Source: Lentimicrobiaceae bacterium (GTDB lineage Bacteria; Bacteroidota; Bacteroidia; Bacteroidales; F082). Taken from it: a DNA stretch of 64,000 nt. The translations under genes and the position numbers were made by a program. Below, piece by piece: positions 1-9,542 of this stretch (within the stretch, counting starts at the first letter, position 1; every line of letters begins with the position of its first letter). Location of the stretch: NCBI GenBank assembly GCA_018661505.1, contig JABJIE010000007.1, positions 1-64,000 of the forward strand, in the 5' to 3' direction. The notes below the pieces were generated by a model, which saw nothing but the letters and a program-made list of their open reading frames with translations, did no database searches and had not been told where the DNA came from.

Positions 1-1
1 A

Positions 2-583
2 CATACAGATGTTATGAAAACACAGGCTCTACTTGCGGGCCTAGAAAAATATAAATTTGATGCTGCCTTTGGTGGTGCCAGAAGAGATGAGGAAAAATCT
101 CGGGCAAAGGAAAGAATTTATTCATTTCGTGATAAGTTCCATCAATGGGACCCAAAAAATCAGCGACCAGAGCTCTGGAGCCTATACAATGCAAAAGTTC
201 ATAAGGGTGAATCAATAAGGGTATTCCCCATTTCCAACTGGACTGAGCTTGATATTTGGCAATACATAAGGCTGGAAAATATCCCCATTGTTCCTTTATA
301 TTATGCCAAAGAAAGACCAGTGGTTGAAGATAACGGAAGTTTAATTCTTGTTGATGATGATAGAATGCCTAAGGAATTAAGAGATAAGGCAAAAATGAGA
401 ATGGTTAGATTCAGAACCCTGGGTTGCTATCCATTAACCGGTGCAATAGAATCCGAAGCTGATACCATTGAAAAAATAGTCGAAGAAATGATGACTGTAA
501 CAGTAAGTGAAAGAACCACTCGTGTTATAGATTTCGATCAGGAAGCTAGTATGGAGCAGAAAAAGAGAGAGGGTTATTTTTAA
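2..583 (+). CDS. cysD: Sulfate adenylyltransferase subunit 2 (partial, 5' end outside window)
   Basis: Small subunit of the heterodimeric ATP sulfurylase, which forms adenosine 5'-phosphosulfate (APS) from sulfate and ATP in the cytoplasm, driven by GTP hydrolysis in CysN. The frame is open from base 2 and reads HTDVMKT at once, matching the middle of the family; roughly the first 110 residues, including the PP-loop, lie outside the window. Family landmarks seen are [49 protein letters not shown] and the terminal KKREGYF. The internal ATG at 14 is not the true start. CysN follows after 47 bp on the same strand, the usual operon order. Confidence 0.97.
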   Translation, partial: HTDVMKTQALLAGLEKYKFDAAFGGARRDEEKSRAKERIYSFRDKFHQWDPKNQRPELWSLYNAKVHKGESIRVFPISNWTELDIWQYIRLENIPIVPLYYAKERPVVEDNGSLILVDDDRMPKELRDKAKMRMVRFRTLGCYPLTGAIESEADTIEKIVEEMMTVTVSERTTRVIDFDQEASMEQKKREGYF

Positions 584-630
584 ACACAAAGCCAATGAAA
601 GATTTGGTTTAAATTGAAATTTATTAAAGT

Positions 631-2535
631 ATGGACATTCGGGAATTTCTTGATCAGGATCAGAAAAAAGACTTACTTCGACTATTAACAGCAGGATCTG
701 TGGATGATGGAAAATCAACGCTGATAGGTCGATTACTTTTTGATAGTAAAAAGCTATATGAAGATCAGCTTGATGCCCTTAAAAGAGATAGTAAAAGGGA
801 GGGGCATGCCGGAGAAGAAATAGATTATGCTCTTTTGTTGGATGGGCTTAAAGCCGAAAGGGAACAAGGAATAACCATTGATGTTGCGTATCGCTATTTT
901 TCAACTTCCAAAAGGAAGTTTATTATTGCAGATACCCCAGGCCATGAGCAGTACACAAGAAACATGGTAACTGGAGCATCAACTGCAAATCTGGCGATAA
1001 TATTAATAGACGCGAGAAAGGGTGTTATAACACAAACTAAACGACATACATATCTTGTTTCATTGTTGGGCATAAAGCACGTTGTTTTGGCCGTAAACAA
1101 GATGGACCTCATGGATTACAGCCAAGAAGTTTATGACAACATATGTCGTGACTATAACAATTTTGTAACTCCTTTGGGCATACCAGATGTTAGGTTTTTC
1201 CCAATATCTGCACTAAAGGGAGACAATGTTGTTGATCTTTCGGATAAAATGCCCTGGTATCATGGAAAAAGTGTGCTGGAGCATTTGGAAAAAATTCACA
1301 TCGCGAGTGATAGAAATTATTCCGATCTCCGGTTTCCGGTTCAATATGTTGTTCGACCATCTCTGGATTACAGAGGTTTTTCCTCTCAGGTTGCATCAGG
1401 AATTATCTCGAAAGGAGATGAGGTGATGGTGCTCCCATCACGAAAAAAATCCTTTGTAAAAGAAATTGTAACCTATGACGGAAATCTTGATTATGCATTT
1501 CCACCACAATCAGTTACCATAACCCTTAATGATGAAATAGATATTTCACGTGGAGATATGTTGGTACATCCCAATAACTTACCTAAAGTAGAAAGGCATT
1601 TCGAGGCCATGCTAGTATGGATGGATGAATCTCCCATGAAAAATGGCACACAATTTCTCATTAAGCACACATCTCAGACTACCAAAGCAAGAATTGATAA
1701 AATTCAACATCTTGTTGATGTAAACACCCTTGAAAAGAGAAATTCTGATAAATTTGAGCTAAATGAAATAGGACGGGTGGTAATCACAACCACAAAACCT
1801 TTATTTTTTGATGCTTACAAGAAAAATAGGCAAACTGGTTCATTTATATTTATAGATCCTGTAACACATAATACATGTGCTGTGGGTATGATAATCGACA
1901 AACTCAGTAGCGATGATTTACCAAGTCGAATTATTGGTGTTGACAAGGAAAAAATTACCACAGGCGTGGGGTTAATTGCGAAGTCAGAATACGAATCCGT
2001 ATATCAGCAAAAGGGAGCAACAATATGGCTAACAGGACTGCATGGGTCAGGCAAAAATGAGCTGGCATACACCCTTCAAAAAAGCCTGTTTGATATGGGA
2101 GCAAAGGTTATGCTATTGGATGGTAAATCCGTTAGAGCTGGCCTAAGCAAAGAACTTGATTACACACCTACCGACAGGGCTGAACACATGAGGCGAGTTG
2201 CTCATATTTGTAAGTTAATGAATGACCAGGGGATCCTAGTTGTATGTTCATTTGTATCTCCCGATGAATCTGTCAGAAAACAAGTTGCCGAAATAATAGG
2301 AGAAGATAAATTTAGTCTTGTTTACCTGGATTCAGATATTGACTTTTGTCGTGACAATGATAAATACGGGCTATATGAAAAGGCTGATGAGGGAGCCCTT
2401 AAATATCTTCCTGGTGTTGATATGGAATATCAGGTGCCAAGCAAACCATCGCTTAAAATAGATGCTATCAATAGGGCTAAAAATCTTGAGTTATTAATAA
2501 ACTATCTCAACAAAAATAAAATATTCCCCATTTAA
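631..2535 (+). CDS. cysN: Sulfate adenylyltransferase subunit 1 with C-terminal APS-kinase-like domain
   Basis: GTPase subunit of ATP sulfurylase. The EF-Tu-like GTPase domain has G1 GSVDDGKST (residues 22-30), G2 REQGITID (77-84), G3 DTPGHEQ (101-107) and G4 NKMD (156-159), then two beta-barrel domains to about residue 450. At 634 aa it is longer than plain CysN (about 475 aa) because an APS-kinase-like domain is fused from about residue 460. That domain is degenerate: its Walker A reads GLHGSGKN (469-476) with Asn in place of Ser/Thr, and the usual DGDxxR reads DGKSVR (497-502). Kinase activity is therefore doubtful, although the NodQ/CysNC layout is clear. It is transcribed behind cysD. 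Confidence 0.95.
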   Translation: MDIREFLDQDQKKDLLRLLTAGSVDDGKSTLIGRLLFDSKKLYEDQLDALKRDSKREGHAGEEIDYALLLDGLKAEREQGITIDVAYRYFSTSKRKFIIADTPGHEQYTRNMVTGASTANLAIILIDARKGVITQTKRHTYLVSLLGIKHVVLAVNKMDLMDYSQEVYDNICRDYNNFVTPLGIPDVRFFPISALKGDNVVDLSDKMPWYHGKSVLEHLEKIHIASDRNYSDLRFPVQYVVRPSLDYRGFSSQVASGIISKGDEVMVLPSRKKSFVKEIVTYDGNLDYAFPPQSVTITLNDEIDISRGDMLVHPNNLPKVERHFEAMLVWMDESPMKNGTQFLIKHTSQTTKARIDKIQHLVDVNTLEKRNSDKFELNEIGRVVITTTKPLFFDAYKKNRQTGSFIFIDPVTHNTCAVGMIIDKLSSDDLPSRIIGVDKEKITTGVGLIAKSEYESVYQQKGATIWLTGLHGSGKNELAYTLQKSLFDMGAKVMLLDGKSVRAGLSKELDYTPTDRAEHMRRVAHICKLMNDQGILVVCSFVSPDESVRKQVAEIIGEDKFSLVYLDSDIDFCRDNDKYGLYEKADEGALKYLPGVDMEYQVPSKPSLKIDAINRAKNLELLINYLNKNKIFPI

Positions 2536-2543
2536 TTTAAGGT

Positions 2544-3176
2544 CTACTTCCTACCATAATCCGCGGGTATCTCACCCCAGATTTTTGTTTTCCATTTGAT
2601 AATGGGGACATTAACGGGATTTGCTTTTAGCCATTCAACACTACTATCAAGAGCCTTGAACAATTCAATGTTCTTAGGTGTGCGAGCAAGTTTAGTATTT
2701 ACCCTTTTCTTTGTTATCCACGAAATTGCAGTTTTAGAGTCTGAGTATATGGGGTATTTAAGCTTGTTCTTTTTTAACCATGCCAACGCCAAAACGATTG
2801 CTAAGAATTCGCCAATATTAACGGTACCCATTTCGTATGGTCCACGATTGAAAAGTTCCGTTTCAGTATCTGTAAACACACCCCTAAATTCAAGTTCTCC
2901 AGGATTACCCTTACATGCAGCATCAACGGAAATACTGTTTAATATGGGTTTTTCATCTGTGGTTAACTCGTGAATGTTTTTCTTGCCCTTTAGTTGTGCA
3001 ATCTCCCAATACGACTTTTTATATGCATTAAGAGCCTCTTCATGATCACCAAAAGATTTATACTGTGCTCCTTCGTAACCATCAACCTGTTTCTTGCACT
3101 CATTCCAGCTATCGTATATACCAGGTTTTATGCCTCTCCACACCACATAAAATTTTTGCTTGGATTTTTTACTCAT
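2544..3176 (-). CDS. rnhA: Ribonuclease H1 with N-terminal viroplasmin-type domain
   Basis: Cytoplasmic endonuclease that removes the RNA strand of RNA-DNA hybrids. Residues about 7-50 (FYVVWRGIKPGIYDSWNEC, then YKSFGDHEEA) form the small hybrid-binding domain shared by eukaryotic RNase H1 and caulimovirus viroplasmin. The catalytic domain from about residue 80 has all four carboxylates: Asp in SVDAACKGNPG, Glu in NIGEFLAI, Asp in IYSDSKTA and Asp in IPADYGRK. At 210 aa it is full length for the Bacteroidota form. It converges on cysN with 8 bp between stops and is divergent from gldH. Confidence 0.93.
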   Translation of the reverse strand: MSKKSKQKFYVVWRGIKPGIYDSWNECKKQVDGYEGAQYKSFGDHEEALNAYKKSYWEIAQLKGKKNIHELTTDEKPILNSISVDAACKGNPGELEFRGVFTDTETELFNRGPYEMGTVNIGEFLAIVLALAWLKKNKLKYPIYSDSKTAISWITKKRVNTKLARTPKNIELFKALDSSVEWLKANPVNVPIIKWKTKIWGEIPADYGRK

Positions 3177-3180
3177 ATTA

Positions 3181-3188
3181 CAAAAATA
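3181..3188 (-). promoter_or_regulatory. Bacteroidota -7 element (TATTTTTG) of rnhA
   Basis: On the minus strand this is an exact TAnnTTTG match ending 4 nt before the rnhA ATG. Transcription would begin about at the start codon, so the mRNA could be leaderless. No good -33 TTG lies at the usual distance, so the call rests on the -7 box alone. Confidence 0.4.
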
Positions 3189-3211
3189 GCACTCTAAAAA
3201 ACATTCTCACT

Positions 3212-3219
3212 TATATTTG
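3212..3219 (+). promoter_or_regulatory. Bacteroidota -7 element (TATATTTG) of gldH
   Basis: Exact TAnnTTTG match 16 bp upstream of the chosen gldH ATG, back to back with the rnhA element. It supports the start at 3236 over the longer upstream reading frame, which would begin inside rnhA. The -33 region is weak. Confidence 0.4.
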
Positions 3220-3235
3220 TATAAAAATTGATAAA

Positions 3236-3694
3236 ATGCGAAATCTATTAATGGCAATAGTGGCGGTAATCATTATCTCTGGCTGCGATAACAAGGTGGT
3301 TTACAAAAACTATCATGAGTTGGAAAACATGAATTGGAGCAGATTCGATAATCAGGTATTTGATATTAATGTAACAAAAAATATACCCCTGGATTTATAT
3401 TTATCCCTTCGACATCATACTGATATGCCATATAACTACTTAGATGTTAACATAACCTTGGAAACTCCAAATGGAGAATTTCGATCAAAAGACTATCATT
3501 ATAGTCTAAAGGATTCTAATCATAAGTGGAAAGGTTCTGGGATGGGAGAGCTATGGGATTTGGATCTTACAATAAGAAAAGATATTTCATTTCGTAAAGA
3601 TGGAATTTGTAAAGTAACAATTGAAAATAAAATGCCCAGGGGTACAATTCCCGGAATTATCGAGTTAGGAATTATCGTTAAAGAGGCTAACTAA
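3236..3694 (+). CDS. gldH: Gliding motility lipoprotein GldH
   Basis: Lipoprotein of the Bacteroidota gliding/type IX secretion family, required for gliding in Flavobacterium. The start at 3236 gives a 152-aa precursor with a lipoprotein signal, MRNLLMAIVAVIIISGC, and Cys17 as the lipidated residue. The body carries the family pattern: W..FDNQVFDINV near residue 33, a basic-aromatic SLRHHTDMPYNYLDVNIT stretch, and GSGMGELWD. An upstream in-frame ATG at 3065 would overlap rnhA and destroy the signal peptide, so it was rejected. GldH is also found in non-gliding Bacteroidota, so motility itself cannot be concluded. Confidence 0.88.
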   Translation: MRNLLMAIVAVIIISGCDNKVVYKNYHELENMNWSRFDNQVFDINVTKNIPLDLYLSLRHHTDMPYNYLDVNITLETPNGEFRSKDYHYSLKDSNHKWKGSGMGELWDLDLTIRKDISFRKDGICKVTIENKMPRGTIPGIIELGIIVKEAN

Positions 3695-4621
3695 CTACTT
3701 TAGGGTAAAAGTAGTGTGCCCAATATTATTATTTCCTTCAAAAACATCAACATGATAAAGCCCTGGCTCCAGCTCAAGACTTTGTCTCTTAAACCACCTC
3801 AAACATAAATCAATCGATTTATTTTCATAATTTACTTCTTCTTTAATGGAATATTGAATCTGTTCTCCATTAAACTCAAATGAGTAGTCACTTCCCCTTC
3901 CCTTTGAAAGAATCTCCATGTTTGGCTGTGCTATTCGAACATAAATCTCCTTATTACCAGCTTCAATAATGCTATTTTCACCCAGGGTTAGGCATACTTT
4001 TATTACGTCCACACGGCGAACTTTGTCTGTGGCAATCTCTTTTCCGCTTCCCTTTTTATGAGTTGGTGTACTTATTAAGTTATAGGCATTTAATACCGCA
4101 GCTTCATCAACAATTTCTGATAAGGTTTCTGTTTGTTGCTCTAACTGTTTATTTTTTCGCCGTTCTATTTTGATTTCCTCCTTGATTTGAAGGTTTTCTT
4201 CCGTCAGGTCTTTATTTATGGTAACTATGGAATCCATTTGGCGAACATATCCTTGTGCAATAACTTGCAATTTAGACATCTTCTTTTTTATCTTGTAATA
4301 CTCCCATTTATAATTGAGCATTTTTTTAATCTCTTTTGCATTGGCCTGAATAACACTATCCATTACCAGAAGTGAGTCTGATGCTTCACCATAAGATTTT
4401 TTTATGTCTTCATGCTCGCCTATTAGCGTGTTGAGTTCCATCTCCAGTTCCTGCTTTTGAATCTCTTTCTCAGCAAGTAACTCTTTCATGGTACTTTTAA
4501 CAGATAGCAGCCATAATGATACACCAATTATACCCAGTGCCATTATTACTATTACAATGTACATCCATAGGTTGGATGTACCTTTTTTAATGTTTGTGTT
4601 GATGTCGTTTTGGTTATCCAT
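3695..4621 (-). CDS. Single-pass membrane protein with long coiled coil, function unknown
   Basis: The 308-aa product has a cytoplasmic N-terminus, one transmembrane helix at about residues 19-41 (LWMYIVIVIMALGIIGVSLW), a long heptad-rich coiled coil from about 42 to 175, and a C-terminal beta-rich domain of about 110 residues starting near KVRRVDVIKVCLTLGENSI. The last part reads like a small immunoglobulin-like or carrier domain (YVRIAQPNMEIL, GLYHVDVFEGNNNIGHTTF). I recognise it as the type of conserved hypothetical often found in Bacteroidota but cannot assign a role. It converges on gldH with adjacent stops. Confidence 0.75.
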   Translation of the reverse strand: MDNQNDINTNIKKGTSNLWMYIVIVIMALGIIGVSLWLLSVKSTMKELLAEKEIQKQELEMELNTLIGEHEDIKKSYGEASDSLLVMDSVIQANAKEIKKMLNYKWEYYKIKKKMSKLQVIAQGYVRQMDSIVTINKDLTEENLQIKEEIKIERRKNKQLEQQTETLSEIVDEAAVLNAYNLISTPTHKKGSGKEIATDKVRRVDVIKVCLTLGENSIIEAGNKEIYVRIAQPNMEILSKGRGSDYSFEFNGEQIQYSIKEEVNYENKSIDLCLRWFKRQSLELEPGLYHVDVFEGNNNIGHTTFTLK

Positions 4622-4748
4622 GTTTAGCTCTTTCTTTGTGCAAATTTACTCACAATAACATAATTAATAACGAAAATTGTGATACTTTTCGTATTGATGC
4701 AATAGTTTGCATTAGAATTTAATAAATTATTTGTGTGAATTTTAGAAG

Positions 4749-4943
4749 TTAGATTGTATATATTGTTTTTTGAACATGAAATTTATCTATGCTTCCATCT
4801 GCCAATATCTCCTCAAGCTCTTCTCCCATGAGTATATCAGCATCCAGGGGAGTTTTAAATAACATTAAAATTCGAATCTCCAAAGGTTCGAGGATTCTTT
4901 TACTTAAAATTTTTCTCGCCTGAGTGACATGCTTGCTTTTTTG
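4749..4943 (-). pseudogene. Coding-like frame directly after the ruvC stop (gene remnant?)
   Basis: In the same frame as ruvC, 64 codons stay open after its TAG up to a TAA at 4749-4751. The translation is protein-like (KILSKRILEPLEIRIL, then TPLDADILMGEELEEILADG). No plausible start codon gives a longer product than about 36 aa. RuvC itself ends where the family normally ends, so this is more likely the remains of a separate gene than a RuvC extension. I do not recognise the family. The rest of the 4622-4943 gap holds nothing I can name. Confidence 0.3.
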
Positions 4944-5495
4944 CTATTTATTTTTCAGTCTGCTAGGGTTTTCCTTAATAAAACTCTTCCAGCCTGTGTA
5001 GTTTGATGTTTGTTTTAGGCCTGATCCTTGAAAATAATGACAAACTGCTGCTGCAAGTCCATCGGTTTCGTCCAGGTATTTGGAAGGTTCGTTAAATTTA
5101 ACAATATTCATAAGCATCCCTGCTACCTGTTCCTTTGAGGCATTTCCATTACCAGTAATTGATTGCTTAATTTTTTTAGGTGAATATTCAAAAATAGGGA
5201 TCCCCTTATACAGGCCAGCAGCCATGGCAACTCCCTGGGCTCTCCCAAGTTTCAACATTGATTGAACGTTTTTTCCGAAAAAAGGAGCCTCTATGGCTAG
5301 TTCATCAGGATTGTATTCTTCTATGATTCCAAGGGTTCGTTCAAAAATCTTTTTTAATTTTAACGCATGGTTATCATAACTTCCCAGTTTTAGAACACCC
5401 ATTGTGATTAAATTGATTGTGTTTCCCTTTTGTTGGATCAATCCATAACCCATGATGTTTGTTCCGGGGTCAATGCCTAATATAATGCGTTCCAA
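4944..5495 (-). CDS. ruvC: Crossover junction endodeoxyribonuclease RuvC
   Basis: Holliday-junction resolvase that cuts junctions migrated by RuvAB. I chose the TTG at 5495, giving 183 aa beginning [18 protein letters not shown], the normal family N-terminus. An ATG farther upstream (5588) would add 31 unrelated residues and overlap the divergent membrane-protein gene. Catalytic carboxylates are visible: Asp9 in GIDPG, Glu in LAIEAPFF, and the Asp pair in [14 protein letters not shown]. The DNA-binding [13 protein letters not shown] stretch is intact. It is divergent from the flippase-like gene with only 19 bp between starts. Confidence 0.93.
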   Translation of the reverse strand: MERIILGIDPGTNIMGYGLIQQKGNTINLITMGVLKLGSYDNHALKLKKIFERTLGIIEEYNPDELAIEAPFFGKNVQSMLKLGRAQGVAMAAGLYKGIPIFEYSPKKIKQSITGNGNASKEQVAGMLMNIVKFNEPSKYLDETDGLAAAVCHYFQGSGLKQTSNYTGWKSFIKENPSRLKNK

Positions 5496-5514
5496 GTCTA
5501 AATATTTATAATTA

Positions 5515-6537
5515 GTGAAAACAAAACTACGCAAAACATATAACATTATTATTAGATTTTCAGTTGTTGCTTTTACTGCTATTTTCATTTATGATCAATT
5601 GGTGTTTCGTAAGGATATAAACCCTTTAATTGATTATTTTGATAACATTACTTACGGCTTCTGGTCTGATTTCATGTTGATATCTGTTCTTTTATTGATT
5701 CCATTAAACATACTACTTGAAGGAATGAAATGGCAATATCTAATGATAAAACTAGAAAAGATTTCTATTTATACTGCAGTTAAGGGTGTTCTTGCTGGTA
5801 TATCTGTTAGTATGATAATGCCAAATCGCGTGGGAGATTATCTCGGTAGGGTTTTTATACTTAAAAAAGCTGATAGGTTTCAGGCAGTGTTGGCAACAAT
5901 TCTTGGAAGCCTTGCCCAACTTTTAACTACAATAATTATGGGTTTAATCGGTATAATCCTATTTATACCTGATTATTTTATTATCAGTACAGGATTGAAT
6001 TATTGGATATACCTGGGCATAATATTGGGTGTTGTGATAGCTATTGCTGTATTGGTATTTATTTATTTGAATTTTTCTGTTTTTTCTGTTGTTATTAAGA
6101 AAATAAGCGGGAAATATTACAATAAAATTCAGCGCTATTCACAGGTTTTTTCTTGGTATAATCAAAAGGAGCTGATGAATGTGTTGTTATTAAGCATTTT
6201 CAGATATTTGATCTTTTCCATGCAGTTTTATTTGCTACTGAAAGTATTTGGTGTTGGTATAAGTTACCCTGTTGCCATGATGCTAATATCAATCGTTTAC
6301 TTGATGATGGCAATTATTCCAACGGTGGCATTAACAGAAATAGGTGTGAGGGGGTCAGTAAGTCTTTATATTTTTAAACAATACTTTGAAACAACAGGTG
6401 GATGGCAGCCCGAGGTTGCGGTAGGAGTATTAAGTGCTTCTTCATTTTTATGGCTTTGCAACCTGATTTTGCCTGCAATAATAGGTGCTGGTTTTGTTTT
6501 TAGTTTGAAATTCTTTAGAAAGTCTAATGGAAGCTAG
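5515..6537 (+). CDS. Flippase-like / lysylphosphatidylglycerol-synthase transmembrane family protein
   Basis: Integral inner-membrane protein of 340 aa with about eight hydrophobic helices, of the UPF0104/AglD family related to the membrane half of MprF. Landmarks are [18 protein letters not shown] near residue 62, a [14 protein letters not shown] loop (about 100-115) and [16 protein letters not shown] (about 273). These proteins are thought to move or present lipid-linked substrates. The start is a GTG at 5515. It overlaps the following glycosyltransferase by 11 bp, so the two are likely translationally coupled and may act on the same lipid-linked sugar. The substrate cannot be told from sequence. 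Confidence 0.85.
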   Translation: MKTKLRKTYNIIIRFSVVAFTAIFIYDQLVFRKDINPLIDYFDNITYGFWSDFMLISVLLLIPLNILLEGMKWQYLMIKLEKISIYTAVKGVLAGISVSMIMPNRVGDYLGRVFILKKADRFQAVLATILGSLAQLLTTIIMGLIGIILFIPDYFIISTGLNYWIYLGIILGVVIAIAVLVFIYLNFSVFSVVIKKISGKYYNKIQRYSQVFSWYNQKELMNVLLLSIFRYLIFSMQFYLLLKVFGVGISYPVAMMLISIVYLMMAIIPTVALTEIGVRGSVSLYIFKQYFETTGGWQPEVAVGVLSASSFLWLCNLILPAIIGAGFVFSLKFFRKSNGS

Positions 6538-7654
6538 TTATATTCTTTGGGTAATATTTTTATTTCTGATTGCATATATAATTGTCATCGGCATCATTAC
6601 CATTGGATGGATTAGAATACCTCAAACCTCCACAAAAAAAATTACTGTAAAAACCAAAGTAAGTGTAATAATTGCTGTTAGGAATGAAGCGGGTAATATT
6701 TATCCTCTTCTGGAATCATTGGTTAAACAAACCTATGATCCAAATTTATTTGATATTGTTATTGTTGATGACCATTCTGAAGATGAGACAGTAAATATTA
6801 TTAATAAATATATCCATAATGACATCATATCAATAACCCTAATTAAGGCTGACAAGAAGGGTAAAAAAAGTGCTTTACTTCAAGGTATTAATTATTCTAA
6901 TTCAGAATTAATTATAACTACTGATGGCGATTGTAGTGTAAATTACAATTGGATTTCAGCCTTTGTGGACTACTATGTTTCCAGTAATAAAAAAGTTATA
7001 TCAGGCCCTGTTACATATTCTAGTTCAGGTGGTTTTTGGGAAGGCTTTTTTAGACTAGATTTTTCTAGTCTGGTAGCCGCGGGTGCTGGATCAATAGGAG
7101 TAGGATTACCTCTAATGGGAAATGGTGCGAATATGGCATTTTCAAAAGAAATTTATACTGATTTTGATAATAGGAATGACAAACATGCATCGGGAGATGA
7201 TGTTTTTCTTATGCATCATGTAACTAAAAAGTTTGGGGCTAAGTCATTGGGGTTTTTGAAAAACGAAGACTCTATGGTTATCACACACGCTCCAAATAAC
7301 ATATCATCATTTATGAGTCAACGCATGAGATGGGGATCCAAGGCCAAAGGATACCGATTAATATGGCCCATTGTTGTTTCACTGGTAGTTTTTTTATTTA
7401 ATGCCGGTTTATCAGCAATTCTAATCAGTGGGTTTTTTATGAGTTGGGCATTTATTGTTTATGCACTTTTGGTGATTACTAAATATTTCATCGATTTCCC
7501 ACTAGTATATCGGTACTTAAATTTTAGCAATGCCCCCAGATTAAAGCCGCTTTTTTTCTTTGCTGAATTCATTTATCCGTTATATATATTCACAGCTTCA
7601 ATTCTTGCTCTTTTCTTTAAATTTAGCTGGAAAAATAGAGATGGCTTAAGTTAA
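6527..7654 (+). CDS. Membrane-bound family 2 glycosyltransferase
   Basis: The 375-aa product has an N-terminal membrane helix (about 5-27), a GT-A catalytic domain (about 48-270) and three C-terminal hydrophobic helices. Catalytic features are VSVIIAVRNEAGNI, the nucleotide-binding VDDHSED, the TTDGDCSV divalent-metal site, GDDVFL as acceptor-side acid, and QRMRWGSK (the QxxRW motif of processive or membrane GT2 enzymes). It probably adds sugars to a lipid or glycan at the cytoplasmic face. The start overlaps the upstream flippase-like gene. The gene ends 5 bp from the convergent ispD. Confidence 0.88.
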   Translation: MEASYILWVIFLFLIAYIIVIGIITIGWIRIPQTSTKKITVKTKVSVIIAVRNEAGNIYPLLESLVKQTYDPNLFDIVIVDDHSEDETVNIINKYIHNDIISITLIKADKKGKKSALLQGINYSNSELIITTDGDCSVNYNWISAFVDYYVSSNKKVISGPVTYSSSGGFWEGFFRLDFSSLVAAGAGSIGVGLPLMGNGANMAFSKEIYTDFDNRNDKHASGDDVFLMHHVTKKFGAKSLGFLKNEDSMVITHAPNNISSFMSQRMRWGSKAKGYRLIWPIVVSLVVFLFNAGLSAILISGFFMSWAFIVYALLVITKYFIDFPLVYRYLNFSNAPRLKPLFFFAEFIYPLYIFTASILALFFKFSWKNRDGLS

Positions 7655-7659
7655 TAGGC

Positions 7660-8337
7660 CTAACTTACAATATGTTGATGTAATGCTTTGGCATAAATAA
7701 TATCTGCTGGATGGGTTATTTTAATGTTTTCAACATTACCTTCGACCAAATTTATTGCATTTCCTGTGGTTTCGAACACGGTTGAGTCATCTGTAAACCT
7801 TTGGTCAAACTGCTGGTTATATGCCTTTTTTATTAGTGAGCCGGTAAATGCTTGAGGAGTTTGAACCAATTTGAGTTTCCCCCTATCCACGGTTTGATTA
7901 AATTTCCCCTGATGCTCTCGTACTGAATCTGAAATTTCAATTGCAGGAACTGCATTCCCTTTTCGTAAAGCTACTTCAACTACGTTTGTTATTGTGGTTT
8001 TTGAAGGGAATGGTCTTGAGCCATCATGAATAATAACCAGCTCATTATCACAAACATTTTTTAATCCACTTTTAACCGAATGAAAACGTTCTGGTCCGCC
8101 AATGATAATATCATGAGGAACATTAAAAGAATGTCTTGAACATAGGTCCTTCCAATATTCCAAATATTTATCATTTAATACAAGAGTGAATCTAACATTT
8201 TTTAAGAATGTAAATGCCTCAAATGCGTGTAACAACAGAGGCTTCTCTGATATTATTTGAAACTGTTTTGGTATTGAATCATCAAAGCGACTACCAAAGC
8301 CTGCGGCCAAAATGATTACATGTTTTCGATCACTCAT
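7660..8337 (-). CDS. ispD: 2-C-methyl-D-erythritol 4-phosphate cytidylyltransferase
   Basis: Transfers CMP from CTP to 2-C-methyl-D-erythritol 4-phosphate, the third step of the MEP isoprenoid pathway. The 225-aa length is typical. The CTP-binding glycine-rich loop with conserved Arg and Lys is AAGFGSRFDDSIPKQF (about residues 11-26); HDGSRPF (about 104-110) supplies the catalytic/metal acids, followed by VQTPQAF. It lies 21 bp downstream of queA on the same strand and is probably co-transcribed with it. Confidence 0.93.
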   Translation of the reverse strand: MSDRKHVIILAAGFGSRFDDSIPKQFQIISEKPLLLHAFEAFTFLKNVRFTLVLNDKYLEYWKDLCSRHSFNVPHDIIIGGPERFHSVKSGLKNVCDNELVIIHDGSRPFPSKTTITNVVEVALRKGNAVPAIEISDSVREHQGKFNQTVDRGKLKLVQTPQAFTGSLIKKAYNQQFDQRFTDDSTVFETTGNAINLVEGNVENIKITHPADIIYAKALHQHIVS

Positions 8338-8358
8338 CTAAACATGTTTTAATTAAAA

Positions 8359-9408
8359 CTAAAGTATCAGCATTGCATCACCATAGGTGAAGAATTTATA
8401 TTTTTTCTTGATGGCAGTGGCATAAACTTCCTTAAGAAAATCATGGCCCATGTACGCACTTGCCATCATCATCATTGGAGACATGGGTAAGTGAAAGTTC
8501 GTAATCATTGCATCAGCCGTTCTAAAGTTATAAGGTGGGTTAATGAATTTATTTGTCCATCCAGAATATGGTTTTACCAAGCCTGTAATTGAAACTGCTG
8601 TTTCAAGGGCTTTCATACTTGTGGTACCAACAGCACAAATCTTATTCTTTTTGGTTTTAGCACCATTGATGATGTTTGCATTTCCTTGATTAATAAACAT
8701 TTCTTCCGAATCTACCTTGTGTTTTGATAAATCTTCTACCTCAATGGCCCTGAAATTGCCCAGGCCTGTATGTAGTGTTATCTCAGCAAAGTTAATTCCT
8801 TGAATTTCCAATTTTTTCATTATTTCTCTGGAAAAATGAAGACCTGCGGTTGGAGCTGCTATCGCCCCCTCATGTTTTGCATATATTGTTTGATATCTTT
8901 CATCATCAATTTCTTCAACGGAACGCTGATGAATTTTTGGAAGAGGGGTTTCTCCTAATGTTTGAAGTGTTTGTTTAAACTCATCATATGAACCATCAAA
9001 CAAAAATCTAAGTGTGCGGCCTCTGGAGGTAGTGTTGTCTATTACTTCAGCAACCAATGACTCATCTTCACCAAAGTAAAGTTTATTGCCAATTCTTATT
9101 TTTCTTGCAGGATCTACCAGAACATCCCATAATCTACTTTCTTGATTTAATTCTCTTAAAAGAAAAACTTCAATCTTTGCTCCTGTTTTTTCTTTCTCTC
9201 CATATAATCTTGCAGGAAAAACTCGTGTGTTATTTATTACAAATACATCACCTTCATCAAAATAATCAAGTATGTCTTTGAAAGAGCGATGCTCAATGGT
9301 GCCCTCTTTTCTGTTTAAAACCATTAACTTTGATTCATCCCTATTTTTTGGAGGATGACTAGCAATTAATTCTTTGGGTAGGTCGAATTTAAATTGTGAT
9401 AATTTCAT
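8359..9408 (-). CDS. queA: S-adenosylmethionine:tRNA ribosyltransferase-isomerase
   Basis: Transfers and isomerises the ribosyl moiety of SAM onto preQ1-modified tRNA, giving epoxyqueuosine in the queuosine pathway. The 349-aa length matches the family. Landmarks are the N-terminal [29 protein letters not shown] (about 57-68), AAPTAGLHF (about 185-193), [15 protein letters not shown] and the C-terminal [14 protein letters not shown]. It is the first gene of a leftward queA-ispD pair. No preQ1 riboswitch was recognised upstream. Confidence 0.95.
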   Translation of the reverse strand: MKLSQFKFDLPKELIASHPPKNRDESKLMVLNRKEGTIEHRSFKDILDYFDEGDVFVINNTRVFPARLYGEKEKTGAKIEVFLLRELNQESRLWDVLVDPARKIRIGNKLYFGEDESLVAEVIDNTTSRGRTLRFLFDGSYDEFKQTLQTLGETPLPKIHQRSVEEIDDERYQTIYAKHEGAIAAPTAGLHFSREIMKKLEIQGINFAEITLHTGLGNFRAIEVEDLSKHKVDSEEMFINQGNANIINGAKTKKNKICAVGTTSMKALETAVSITGLVKPYSGWTNKFINPPYNFRTADAMITNFHLPMSPMMMMASAYMGHDFLKEVYATAIKKKYKFFTYGDAMLIL

Positions 9409-9542
9409 CTATATTTATTAAGTATTATTTATACTGTATTTCTTGTTTTCAAAAAGCTTGCGAAGATAAGCTTTTTAAACCCGTTTGTCAAGTCTTTGTT
9501 GTCTACACTTCTGTATATCAAACCATTATAGTTGATTATTTA

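Noticed and set aside
3065-3235. N-terminal extension of gldH from an upstream ATG
   Set aside because: It overlaps rnhA and buries the lipoprotein signal peptide; the ATG at 3236 gives a clean lipobox.
4870-4900. GGTTCGA motif resembling a tRNA T-loop
   Set aside because: No cloverleaf, acceptor stem or anticodon arm can be formed around it.
5496-5588. N-terminal extension of ruvC from an upstream ATG
   Set aside because: The extra residues are not family-like and overlap the divergent membrane-protein gene; the TTG at 5495 gives the normal N-terminus.
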